Shown here one piece after another: positions 17,932 through 26,045 of a stretch of 64,000 nt of DNA. Position 1 is the stretch's first letter; each line of letters begins with the position of its first letter. Origin of the DNA: Pseudarcicella hirudinis (GTDB taxonomy: Bacteria > Bacteroidota > Bacteroidia > Cytophagales > Spirosomataceae); NCBI RefSeq assembly GCF_900115665.1, contig NZ_FOXH01000005.1, forward strand, positions 1-64,000, in the 5' to 3' direction. A program made the position numbers and the translations under genes. A model generated the notes under the pieces. That model worked only from the letters and a program-made list of their open reading frames with translations, ran no database searches and was not told the origin of the DNA.

Positions 17932-18813
17932 ATGAAAATCAGAATCTGTACACTCATAGCATTTCTCTTGTTCCTGGTTTTACAAACCCGACAGACTTTT
18001 GCACAAACCCCAAAAAAAACTGCTGTTAAGACCTTAGCTGCTCAAACTGATTACCTCTCTTTAGGAAAAAAGCAGTTTCAGCATAAAGAGTTTGCCAAAG
18101 CATTGAATTCGCTGCAAACCTTTCTCAAAAAAGATTCTGTTAACAAGGATGGCATTCTATATAGTGCACTGTCAGCTCAAAACCTTGCCAACAAAAAACT
18201 AGCTCACTCCTATTTTGAGAAATATTTTAACCTCAATGGAAGGAATCCTCTAGCTTATACAAACCTGGCTAAATTATATCAGGATGAAAAAGATGAGGAA
18301 AAAGCATTTTCTGCCATTGAATCCGGTTTGATTGCCAATCCCAATGATCAGGATCTTCTCGACACTAAGACCATGCTCAGAGTCCATTTTAACAGAATTG
18401 ATAACAATATAGCCGATCTGGAAGAAGGTTTGAGAGTACAGCCTGATAATAAAGACCTTATTCTGAGAGCAGGATTACTTTATGAAAATTCCGGAAAAAG
18501 CCCATTAGCCCTTCCAAATTATCTAAATGGTCTTAAAACTGCTCCAAATGATTATGACCTGAATTTTATGGCAGGACTCTATAAATTTAATGAAGGCGTA
18601 AGTATTAAACGTACTGCAGATGTGATGGATATCAACACCTATGAAAGAAGTGGCAAAGAAATTGAAACCAAAGCCTTTGCTAAATTTAAGGAAGCACTCC
18701 CATTTTTTGAAAAAGCCTATGCAGTCAGGGCTGATGAAACACTCAGACAAAATTTAGCCTATCTGTACCGCATTCTGGAAATGAAAGATAAACTTGCCAA
18801 AGTTAGTAAATAG
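17932..18813 (+). CDS. Secreted/periplasmic TPR-repeat protein
   Basis: 293 residues from the ATG at 17932. A longer reading from 17848 exists but overlaps the upstream gene, whereas the ATG at 17932 begins a clean signal peptide (MKIRICTLIAFLLFLVLQTR ... TFAQ). The mature part contains about five tetratricopeptide-like helical pairs (YLSLGKKQFQHKEFAKALNS, AYTNLAKLYQDEKDEEKAFS, LILRAGLLYENSGKSPLALP). TPRs mediate protein-protein contact, so this is probably a periplasmic partner of the upstream T9SS type B cargo or part of its assembly. This is inferred from adjacency only. It has no catalytic motif and no lipobox. Confidence 0.8.
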   Translation: MKIRICTLIAFLLFLVLQTRQTFAQTPKKTAVKTLAAQTDYLSLGKKQFQHKEFAKALNSLQTFLKKDSVNKDGILYSALSAQNLANKKLAHSYFEKYFNLNGRNPLAYTNLAKLYQDEKDEEKAFSAIESGLIANPNDQDLLDTKTMLRVHFNRIDNNIADLEEGLRVQPDNKDLILRAGLLYENSGKSPLALPNYLNGLKTAPNDYDLNFMAGLYKFNEGVSIKRTADVMDINTYERSGKEIETKAFAKFKEALPFFEKAYAVRADETLRQNLAYLYRILEMKDKLAKVSK

Positions 18814-19020
18814 AAATGTATTATTTAATAGGCAATAATCTTTCACTTAAATGGTAAAGTAGCCCGTGATTATTAAACAAAAAGCAGGAAAAAGTTAAAA
18901 TACATTTTCAGAGGCTGACAAATTAGAGCTAAATATTTTAAACAACCATTAAATACAAGTTTGGAAAAATTTTAACAAGCTTATTAATATAGACTAATTA
19001 TAAAATCAAGATTTAAAGGA

Positions 19021-21339
19021 TTGTATTTAGTAGGGCTATTGTTACAATATACCATAGTAATAGGACAAAAAGGCTATGAAGATATTATACCTCCATCACC
19101 TACAGCCGCTTCATTGGGTACTTACGGGGAGCTACCTGTTAATTTGTATACAGGAAATCCCTCTATCGAAATTCCGATATATCAGCTTAAGGGGCGTGAG
19201 CTTTCACTACCGATTAGTCTTTCCTATAATGCCTCGGGAATCAGGGTTGAAGAGAATGCTTCATGGGTTGGACTTGGATGGGCTTTAAATGCTGGAGATG
19301 TAATTACCAGAAATGTCAGGGATAAGGCGGATCAGGAGGCAACCTCAACTGGCATGATACCCCAACGATTATCATTACCGTTGTTAACTGATAATCTTAG
19401 TCAGCAGAATACCACATTTAGTACACTTCAAAACGCCAGCACCAGCGGTAGTACAAACTATGATTTTGAGCCGGATGTTTTCAATTACAATTTTATGGGA
19501 ATGAGCGGAAGTTTCGTGTTTGATAATACAGGGAAACCAAAATTCAATCAGGCCAGCAATTATAAGGTTACATTTGGAAATAGTACGGGGTTCACTATTA
19601 TAACAGATGATGGTGCTAAATATGAATTTTCTCAGGTAGAGAGAACAAATGGAACGATTACTTCCTGGTATCTTACCAAGATAACTTCACCAACGGCTAA
19701 AGATTATATTAATTTTATCTATCAGGATGAAGCTTATGGATATTATCAGGCAATAAAATATACAAAGAGCATTAGTCCATTAGGAACATCTGTTACAAAT
19801 TCAGATGGGTCCACTTCTATCAATTACAATTCATCTTTGCCCAGAGATGAAGGCGCACATATTCCTAATAAAATATCAATAGATGGCAAACGATTAAGTG
19901 AGATTAATTTTGAAGGAGTTGGAACTATAAGCTTCGTTCCGGCCGCTTCTCCAAGAGTCGATCTTGGGTTATATGGGACGATAAATACTTCGAAAGCTTT
20001 GTCGGAAATCCAGATTAAAGATTTAAATAATGTAATTATAAAATTCTATAAATTTGGATATGAAAACCTTTTGACAAACTCTCCTTATCTGGGTCCGAAT
20101 ACTTTTTGTCCGCTATGTCCGGCTACAGGAGCAACGACCAATCATTTGAATTATAGAATGTATCTCAAAAAAATAACAGAGAAGTCTGGAGGAGCCGTAA
20201 GTGATAGTATTCCCCCTTACGAATTTGAATACTTGGATAGATTACCTAATGGAAATGATCGTTTGCCTCATAAGATGTCAGCTGCTCAGGATCATTGGGG
20301 ATTCTTTAATGGGAAAGACCAAAATGGGATGGATTTATGGCAGGGGTTCTGTGGACCATTTGGAGGAGCAGACAGCTTTTATAATTTGGAGGCATTTTGT
20401 GTAATAGCAGGTACAGAGTCATTACCATTTTGGACAATCGGAGGTGCTGATAGAAGTCCGGATGCAACCTACATTCAAGCAAGTACGCTTAACAAAATAA
20501 AATACCCGACGGGGGGTATATCAGAGTTTATTTTTGAACCACATAAATATGACTTTATTGGAAGTCCATCATTCGGAGAGTCAATACCCGACGCCATAAC
20601 AGGATGCACAGTTTATAATCCGATAGGTGGTGGATTAAGAATCAAAGAAATCATATCTAATACACTTGATCAGACAAGCAAGCGAACCAAATATTTTTAT
20701 GAGGAAGGTGTATTAAAAGCTAAACCACATTATTACTCCTATTTCTTTTATGATTGCAGTGGAAAAAAACAATTTGCCTTTCAGGATTGTACACCAATTG
20801 GTACTGGCAGCAGTTATGAGAGACGTCTGCTTGCAGAAGTAAACAGTGGCGCAGTAAATGATCAGGGGTACCGGGGTGGTGCCAATGTGGGATATGGAAA
20901 AGTTATTGAAAAAGTGTATTCAACAGAATCCAGTGGCAGGATAGTTTATAATGGAAGTACGGTTTATCAGTATCGTACAGAACATACAGATCCCACAGAT
21001 GCTTCAACATATAGTGTAAGTCTTAAATACATCTTCAAAGCTGGAGCATTCACCTTGGCAAATATTTCTCTTAAAAATGACTATGTTTTTCCATATTTCC
21101 CAGGCAGAAATCTGGATTGGAGACATGGACAATTGTTAACGAAAACTGTTAAAAATGAAACAGATCAGGTTGTATATGATGAAGTCAATGAATATTCAAA
21201 TGTAGTTTTAAATGAAATACCAGCAGCCAAGGTTTTTGTTAATAGAGCTGATAAAGATTATTTTTTCCTCAACTATTCATTTGTAATGGGATGGCCAAAG
21301 TTGATTTCACAGAAAAAAAATACTTATGACAGGAGATGA
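19021..21339 (+). CDS. Second Rhs-like protein, upstream half only, non-standard start
   Basis: 772 residues from a TTG at 19021. It is a diverged paralogue of the gene at 1478-3637: IIPPSPTAASLGTYGELPV, PSIEIPIYQLKGRELSLPI, SLSYNASGIRVEENASW and GLGWALNAGDVITR, then IKYPTGGISEFIFEPHKYDF. It also stops at the equivalent point (GWPKLISQKKNTYDRR, then stop) and has no YD repeats, toxin domain or T9SS tail. No ATG is available near the start. Reading back in frame to an ATA at 19000 restores a basic n-region (KSRFKG) before the hydrophobic segment LYLVGLLLQYTIVIG, so the original start probably became ATA, or a non-canonical start is used. It may be a functional orphan partner or an early pseudogene. 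No downstream-half gene follows. Confidence 0.7.
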   Translation: MYLVGLLLQYTIVIGQKGYEDIIPPSPTAASLGTYGELPVNLYTGNPSIEIPIYQLKGRELSLPISLSYNASGIRVEENASWVGLGWALNAGDVITRNVRDKADQEATSTGMIPQRLSLPLLTDNLSQQNTTFSTLQNASTSGSTNYDFEPDVFNYNFMGMSGSFVFDNTGKPKFNQASNYKVTFGNSTGFTIITDDGAKYEFSQVERTNGTITSWYLTKITSPTAKDYINFIYQDEAYGYYQAIKYTKSISPLGTSVTNSDGSTSINYNSSLPRDEGAHIPNKISIDGKRLSEINFEGVGTISFVPAASPRVDLGLYGTINTSKALSEIQIKDLNNVIIKFYKFGYENLLTNSPYLGPNTFCPLCPATGATTNHLNYRMYLKKITEKSGGAVSDSIPPYEFEYLDRLPNGNDRLPHKMSAAQDHWGFFNGKDQNGMDLWQGFCGPFGGADSFYNLEAFCVIAGTESLPFWTIGGADRSPDATYIQASTLNKIKYPTGGISEFIFEPHKYDFIGSPSFGESIPDAITGCTVYNPIGGGLRIKEIISNTLDQTSKRTKYFYEEGVLKAKPHYYSYFFYDCSGKKQFAFQDCTPIGTGSSYERRLLAEVNSGAVNDQGYRGGANVGYGKVIEKVYSTESSGRIVYNGSTVYQYRTEHTDPTDASTYSVSLKYIFKAGAFTLANISLKNDYVFPYFPGRNLDWRHGQLLTKTVKNETDQVVYDEVNEYSNVVLNEIPAAKVFVNRADKDYFFLNYSFVMGWPKLISQKKNTYDRR

Positions 21340-21508
21340 TTTTTTCTTGCGTACATTTTACGGTTGAATAGCCAAACATTGTATGATCTTAGCGCTTAAA
21401 TATGAGCTCTCTCTCAATTTAGCCGCTTTCTGTTTCATTTACAGGCTGTGTAAATCGTAAGGAAAACTTAAGAAAAAGTCTATTCGGTAACATCCCACAA
21501 ATACAATA

Positions 21509-22480
21509 TTAAAAACCAGCTGCCAACTTTCTCCAAAGGTTTTCAATCCAGCTTGATTTCTTCAGGAAGCTTTTGTTGATCAGGAATATCAACAATATGC
21601 CAATCTGTAGTCCAAGAAAATAAATGGAATTAATGATCAGACCTTGGCTGATTTGTTTGGACGAAAGAAACCAAATACTGCATAGGATGAGGTTTTGTAT
21701 AAAATAAATTGTTAAAGTCCTTCTTCCAATCTTAGACAATATCTTGTTTAAAAGAGTACCATCTCTTACAAGCATAGAGAAGCCTGTCATATACCATATC
21801 GAAAAAAATAAAATATGCAGAAAGTACAAGACACTTCCAAAAGTTGAAATATGGCTGTGAAACAAAAACAAAAAAGATAAAATCATTCCGTCTGCCATCA
21901 GATATGACCAAAAATTGTATAGTGGCCTTTTAAAGCACCAGAGGTAAGTCTTGTTTATCCCAAAATAACCAGCGTAAAACCCTGTCAGCACCAATAGCAA
22001 CATTTGAATATGATAACAGACTAAGTAATACTTGGAGCTAAGATTAAGATAAATACTGTACTTGAAATTAGCAAGGAAGACAGAATCTGTTTTCACCAAG
22101 TCTGTAATGCTTCCTACATTTTTCATATCATTTTCAATAAACAATAGGCAGCCAATGGTCAGCAGGAAAAGAACTATTAAGGCGATTGATCTAAATCTTA
22201 TGATTAGATTTTTTAAGGCATATATGATTAGTCCGATCATGGCATAATCCTTCAGTATATCCCCAAAAAATAAAAAACTGTTTACAAGTCCCAGACAGAA
22301 TAATATCAACATCCGTTTGGGGAAAATATAGGCTCCGGATTCTTCACTTTTTAGCAAAAGGCCAAAGCTAAATCCAAAAATTGCACTCAGACAAAACCAT
22401 CCCTGATCATTTATCAGGAATAATATGCCTGAATAATAAATATTGGGATATAAATTATTGAGAATATTTATCGTATTCAA
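21509..22480 (-). CDS. DUF418-family membrane protein, N-terminally truncated
   Basis: 323 residues with about eight hydrophobic segments. It matches DUF418 (YeiB-like) proteins through FGFSFGLLL, FFGDILKDYAMIGLIIY and the C-terminal signature GRRTLTIYFIQNLIL. The usual beginning, an LDxLRG motif in the first membrane helix, is absent. The open frame extends upstream of the TTG at 22480 only to about 22516 (LKVLPFILWIIL), where it meets the end of an integrase fragment on the same strand. That layout looks like a deletion or recombination joint that removed the gene's start. Function in this family is unclear; transport or acyl transfer has been suggested for relatives. Probably a pseudogene or a poorly expressed remnant. 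Confidence 0.6.
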   Translation of the reverse strand: MNTINILNNLYPNIYYSGILFLINDQGWFCLSAIFGFSFGLLLKSEESGAYIFPKRMLILFCLGLVNSFLFFGDILKDYAMIGLIIYALKNLIIRFRSIALIVLFLLTIGCLLFIENDMKNVGSITDLVKTDSVFLANFKYSIYLNLSSKYYLVCYHIQMLLLVLTGFYAGYFGINKTYLWCFKRPLYNFWSYLMADGMILSFLFLFHSHISTFGSVLYFLHILFFSIWYMTGFSMLVRDGTLLNKILSKIGRRTLTIYFIQNLILCSIWFLSSKQISQGLIINSIYFLGLQIGILLIFLINKSFLKKSSWIENLWRKLAAGF

Positions 22481-22733
22481 TAGTATGATCCACAGTATAA
22501 ATGGCAGTACTTTTAGTTATTAATAACCTTTTGGTATACAAGTAATTTAACAAATTAATATACTGTGGATGACTTGGCTTGGGCTCTTGTTTATTTAGAT
22601 CCCAATCTTTTTTGAAAGTATAAAAACCTGTTGGTATATACTTTCTGTTTTGAGGATTTTTATAGATTTGAATTTTTATAGGAAATCCCTTCTTTTTAGT
22701 GGGAACATTCCATAGGGCAATTGATATTTCCAT
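22455..22733 (-). pseudogene. Tyrosine recombinase (integrase) N-terminal fragment
   Basis: 92 residues where a full integrase has about 400. The N-terminus resembles the Arm DNA-binding domain of Bacteroidota phage/transposon integrases: GFPIKIQIYKNPQNRKYIPT, then FYTFKKDWD and HPQYINLLNYLYTKRLL. The SAM-like core-binding domain and the catalytic R-H-R-Y domain are missing. After about residue 75 the frame runs into DNA that reads as DUF418 in another frame, so the fragment is cut at a joint near 22,510. It lies 175 bp from the 3' end of a tRNA-Met gene, the usual position for an integrase that uses the tRNA as its attachment site. It should be inactive. Confidence 0.65.
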
Positions 22734-22774
22734 ACGATTGTCTTTAATACTTTAACAAAATCTTAACAAATATG

Positions 22775-22800
22775 CCAAAATTTTGGACACTTTTGGACAA
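22775..22800. repeat. CCAAAATTTTGG palindrome and 10-bp direct repeat upstream of integrase fragment
   Basis: A perfect 12-bp palindrome at 22775-22786 overlaps two tandem copies of TTTTGGACA(C/A) at 22781-22790 and 22791-22800. It lies 40-70 bp before the integrase start. It could be a regulatory site for the integrase or an arm-type binding site. Function is inferred only from position. Confidence 0.45.
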
Positions 22801-22864
22801 TTTAGGAGAGTTCCTGAAGAAGGCTCAGACCCAATATTCCTGGATTTAAAATCGCATAAAATAC

Positions 22865-22900
22865 AAAAAAGCCTTCATATGTATCGTATGAAGGCTTTTT
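22865..22900 (-). terminator. Terminator downstream of tRNA-Met
   Basis: A perfect inverted repeat (arms 22866-22879 and 22887-22900, GCCTTCATA / TATGAAGGC with flanking A and T runs) lies 8 bp beyond the tRNA 3' end. It has U-runs on both strands, so it can act in both directions. Confidence 0.8.
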
Positions 22901-22907
22901 GTGAAGG

Positions 22908-22981
22908 TGGACCAGCATGGGCTCGAACCATGGACCCCCTGATTATGAGTCAGATGCTCTAACCAACTGAGCTACAAGTCC
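22908..22981 (-). tRNA. tRNA-Met (anticodon CAT)
   Basis: The 74-nt cloverleaf reads on the minus strand: acceptor GGACTTG, D arm GCTC ... GAGC, anticodon arm TCTGA-CTCATAA-TCAGG with anticodon CAT, a five-base variable loop, T arm CATGG-TTCGAGC-CCATG, and acceptor CTGGTCC plus discriminator A. The sequence resembles elongator tRNA-Met; a tRNA-Ile2 (k2C-modified CAT) cannot be excluded by eye. Pair 6-67 is a T-T mismatch and 5-68 is G-U. CC but not the final A of the 3' CCA is encoded. Its 3' end faces the integrase fragment and the accessory block. Confidence 0.93.
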
Positions 22982-23119
22982 CTGATGAGATTGCTCTCTT
23001 ACAGTGGCACAAAATTACGAAATCTGACCCTATTCACAAAATAAGTTTTTAAAATTTCAGTTTAAACTTTAGCAATTTTGCTTTGTCTTAGCTTAAATTT
23101 TAACTTAAATCCCCTGAAA

Positions 23120-23521
23120 ATGAAACAGAAAGTAATTTTAGCGCTGGGACTATTTGCCATGATATTTTTTGCAAATATTTCTCAAACTCGTGCTCAGGAT
23201 ACGAATCAGAATACCTCAGCCGATGGAAAAACACCCGAAGAAAGAGCAAATGCTCAAACCAAACGCCTCTCAAAAGCCCTTGGTTTAAGCCCCGAACAGG
23301 AAACTCAGGTTATGGCTCTTATGCTTGAAAGGGTTCTCAAAAATGATTATGCCAGAAATGCAACCGACAAAGCTCAGGCTTTCAAGGAAAGAAAAGAATT
23401 GATAGATTCTCAGAACGACAAATTCAAAACCATTCTGACTCCTGAACAATTTACCAAGTACACAAACCTTCAGGAAGAAATGAAAAATCGTATGAGAGAC
23501 AGAAGAGGTGGAAGAAACTAG
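23120..23521 (+). CDS. Small periplasmic protein, Spy/CpxP-like helical type
   Basis: 133 residues from the ATG at 23120, which begins a clear signal peptide (MKQKVILALGLFAMIFFANI ... TRAQ); the longer reading from 23078 adds an unlikely hydrophilic extension. The mature part is highly charged and helical: TKRLSKALGLSPEQETQVM, then KERKELIDSQNDKFKTILTP and EQFTKYTNLQEEMKNRM. Alternation of an LSPEQ motif with a later LTPEQ motif is typical of small Spy/CpxP-like or DUF4890-like proteins in Bacteroidota. The C-terminus is Arg/Gly-rich (RDRRGGRN). Likely a periplasmic chaperone-like or stress protein; the exact role is unknown. It is followed by its own terminator. Confidence 0.75.
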   Translation: MKQKVILALGLFAMIFFANISQTRAQDTNQNTSADGKTPEERANAQTKRLSKALGLSPEQETQVMALMLERVLKNDYARNATDKAQAFKERKELIDSQNDKFKTILTPEQFTKYTNLQEEMKNRMRDRRGGRN

Positions 23522-23547
23522 TAACAAATCTTAGATTTTATTAACTT

Positions 23548-23575
23548 AGCGATACGTATGTGTATCGCTTTTTTT
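23548..23575 (+). terminator. Rho-independent terminator
   Basis: Stem AGCGATAC / GTATCGCT with a six-base loop followed by a T-run, 27 bp after the Spy-like gene's stop codon. Confidence 0.85.
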
Positions 23576-23594
23576 ATAGCTTTTTCCTCTTCCC

Positions 23595-24833
23595 ATGAAT
23601 AAACGAAAAATTATTAATGACCCAGTTTATGGTTTCATCAATATTTCTACAGAATTTATTTTTGATATTATAGAGCACCCTTATTTCCAGCGATTAAGGA
23701 GAATTAAACAATTAGGGGTGGCTGAATATGTGTACCCCGGAGCCTTGCATACACGTCTGCATCATGCACTCGGTGCCATGCACCTGATGAACGAGGCCAT
23801 TCATACGTTAAAATCCAAAGGACATGAAATATCAGAACATGAAGCTGAATCAGCCCGGATAGCGATCCTTTTACATGATGTTGGTCATGGCCCGTTTTCC
23901 CATGTTCTGGAAAATACCATTCTCAACAAGGTAAATCATGAAGCGATCTCTCTCCTGCTGATGAAGGATCTGAATCTTGCATTCGACGGGAAACTGGATT
24001 TGGCAATAAAAATGTTTTCCAATCAATATGAAAGGAAATTTTTCTATCAGCTTATTTCCAGCCAGCTCGATGTTGACCGGATGGATTATTTAAACAGAGA
24101 CAGTTTCTTTACCGGAGTAAGAGAGGGTTCAATTGGCGCTGACAGGATCCTGAAGATGCTTGATATTGTCGACAATGAACTGGTTGTTGAACAAAAAGGC
24201 ATTTATTCCGTTGAAAACTTCCTTAACGCCCGCAGGCTGATGTACTGGCAGGTGTACCTGCACAAAACCTGCATCTGTGCTGAAACCATGCTGGTAGAAA
24301 TTATCAGACGTGCCAAGGATCTGATAACGGAAGGAAAGGAAGTATTTGCCACACCTTCTTTGAAATTGTTTCTGGAAAATGATGTTACACTGGAGCAGTT
24401 TGAGTCTGACAAACAATATCTGGAGGCTTTCACGGAAATGGATGATTCAGACGTTATGGGAAGTATTAAAGTATGGACAAAACACCCGGATAAACTGCTT
24501 TCCGGAATAAGCAGAATGCTCCTCGACAGGAAATTGTATAAAATAATCATGTCGGATGTGCCATTCGATAAATCACATCTTGAAAAAATTCAAATTGATT
24601 TGTTGAGTCAGGAAAATGTAACAGAAAAAGATTTACCTTATTTACTGATAGAAGGTTCCAATACAAATGCTGCTTATCTTTCTGGAAAACAAAACATTAA
24701 CATTTTAACTAAGGAACATACGATAATGGATATTGCAGAGGCATCGGACCTTCCGACCATCAAAGCACTCAGTAACATTGTCAGAAAATACTATATTTGT
24801 TGGGCAAAGAATGTATATTTGCACTCAAAATAG
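23595..24833 (+). CDS. HD-domain phosphohydrolase (dGTPase/SAMHD1-like)
   Basis: 412 residues. The HD superfamily metal motif is complete: H56/H57 in HTRLHHALG, H94-D95 in ILLHDVGHGPFSH, and a later Asp in SQLDVDRMDYLNRDSFFTG. The order H ... HD ... D and the QLDVDRMDYLxRD signature place it with the deoxynucleotide triphosphohydrolase/YdhJ-like branch rather than with (p)ppGpp hydrolases. The likely reaction is hydrolysis of dNTPs to nucleosides and triphosphate in the cytoplasm; substrate preference cannot be read from sequence. It lies 93 bp upstream of lpxD on the same strand, and a promoter-like element inside its 3' end may drive the lpx operon. Confidence 0.88.
   Translation: MNKRKIINDPVYGFINISTEFIFDIIEHPYFQRLRRIKQLGVAEYVYPGALHTRLHHALGAMHLMNEAIHTLKSKGHEISEHEAESARIAILLHDVGHGPFSHVLENTILNKVNHEAISLLLMKDLNLAFDGKLDLAIKMFSNQYERKFFYQLISSQLDVDRMDYLNRDSFFTGVREGSIGADRILKMLDIVDNELVVEQKGIYSVENFLNARRLMYWQVYLHKTCICAETMLVEIIRRAKDLITEGKEVFATPSLKLFLENDVTLEQFESDKQYLEAFTEMDDSDVMGSIKVWTKHPDKLLSGISRMLLDRKLYKIIMSDVPFDKSHLEKIQIDLLSQENVTEKDLPYLLIEGSNTNAAYLSGKQNINILTKEHTIMDIAEASDLPTIKALSNIVRKYYICWAKNVYLHSK
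24814..24821 (+). promoter_or_regulatory. Candidate lpx operon -7 element TATATTTG
   Basis: Exact TAnnTTTG match near the end of the HD gene, about 105 bp before lpxD. A second identical TATATTTG lies 22 bp upstream at 24792-24799. Neither has a well-spaced TTG. Confidence 0.4.
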
Positions 24834-24925
24834 TGATATATGGCATAAGTTCCACGATTAAGTATTTCTTTTGAAGGGTTTCAAACCACATTCCATATTA
24901 TTACTTAGCACTCATAATTCATTAC

Positions 24926-25954
24926 ATGGAATTTACCGTTGAACAAATTGCTCAAATGCTAAATGGTGAAATCAAAGGCGATAAGTCTTTGAAAGTAACA
25001 CAACTTTCAAAAATAGAAGAGGGAAAGGAAGGCTCTGTCTCCTTTCTGGCTAATCTCAAATATGAGCAATTTCTTTATACTACCAATTCGACGGCAGTCA
25101 TTGTTGATAAGACTTTTGAACCCAAAAAGGATTATTCTTCAACATTAATATTAGTAGAAAATGCTTACTCAGCATTTACCATCCTGCTTCAGGAATATCA
25201 GAAAATTGTTGCAGATCATAAAAAAGGCATTGAACAGCCTAGTTTCATTGCCGAAACCTCTGACATCGGTGAAGGAATTTACCTTGGCGCATTCAGCTAT
25301 ATCGGAGAAGGATGTTCTATCGGAAAGAATGTCAAAATCCATCAGAATGTAACCATTTCAGATCATGTTAGTATCGGAGATTGCAGCGTCATTTATCCGG
25401 GGGTAAAAATTTACAAAAATACGTTTATCGGTGAAAATTGCGTTATTCATGCCAACGCAGTGATCGGAAGCGATGGTTTTGGCTTTGCTCCTCAGGCTGA
25501 CGGATCTTATAAAACTATTCCTCAGCTTGGTAATGTTGTGATTGAAGATAATGTAAGCATTGGTGCCAATACTACTATAGACTGCGCAACAATGGGTTCG
25601 ACCACTATTCGTAAGGGTGTTAAGATTGATAACCTTGTTCAGATTGCCCATAATGTGGAAATCGGCCAGAATACTGTAATTGCAGCACAATCAGGTATTT
25701 CCGGTTCTACAAAAATCGGAGAAAATTGTATGATTGCCGGACAGGTCGGAATTGTAGGACATATTACTGTTCCTAATAAAACCATTATCACAGCTCAGTC
25801 AGGTGTTTCCAAATCATTTAAAAAAGAAGGTATGATTCTCGGGGGAAGTCCCGCTTCAGAAAATAAAGAATACCTTCGCTCCCAGGTTTATATCAAACAG
25901 CTGAACAAACTGGATGAAAGACTGAGTACTTTAGAAAATAAATTTCAAGAATAG
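24926..25954 (+). CDS. lpxD: UDP-3-O-(3-hydroxyacyl)glucosamine N-acyltransferase
   Basis: 342 residues, the normal length. LpxD transfers a 3-hydroxyacyl chain from ACP to the 2-amino group of UDP-3-O-acyl-glucosamine, the third step of lipid A synthesis, in the cytoplasm. The N-terminal uridine-binding LpxD domain (about 20-95; [15 protein letters not shown]) precedes a left-handed beta-helix of hexapeptide repeats (about 105-300; [29 protein letters not shown]). The catalytic His is about residue 242 in [11 protein letters not shown] short helical C-terminus ([18 protein letters not shown]) fits trimer formation. It is the first gene of lpxD, lpxC-fabZ, lpxA. Confidence 0.97.
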   Translation: MEFTVEQIAQMLNGEIKGDKSLKVTQLSKIEEGKEGSVSFLANLKYEQFLYTTNSTAVIVDKTFEPKKDYSSTLILVENAYSAFTILLQEYQKIVADHKKGIEQPSFIAETSDIGEGIYLGAFSYIGEGCSIGKNVKIHQNVTISDHVSIGDCSVIYPGVKIYKNTFIGENCVIHANAVIGSDGFGFAPQADGSYKTIPQLGNVVIEDNVSIGANTTIDCATMGSTTIRKGVKIDNLVQIAHNVEIGQNTVIAAQSGISGSTKIGENCMIAGQVGIVGHITVPNKTIITAQSGVSKSFKKEGMILGGSPASENKEYLRSQVYIKQLNKLDERLSTLENKFQE

Positions 25955-26045
25955 ACTACTATAAGGTTAGAGTTCAAATTTGTGAGTATGTAATTAGGCA
26001 TAATCTTTTACAAAAATCTCTGAACTTCATTGTTAAATTCACCCA

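Noticed and set aside
22865-22900. Palindrome as a possible attachment site
   Set aside because: It has the form of a simple tRNA terminator with flanking A/T runs and does not repeat the tRNA 3' end.
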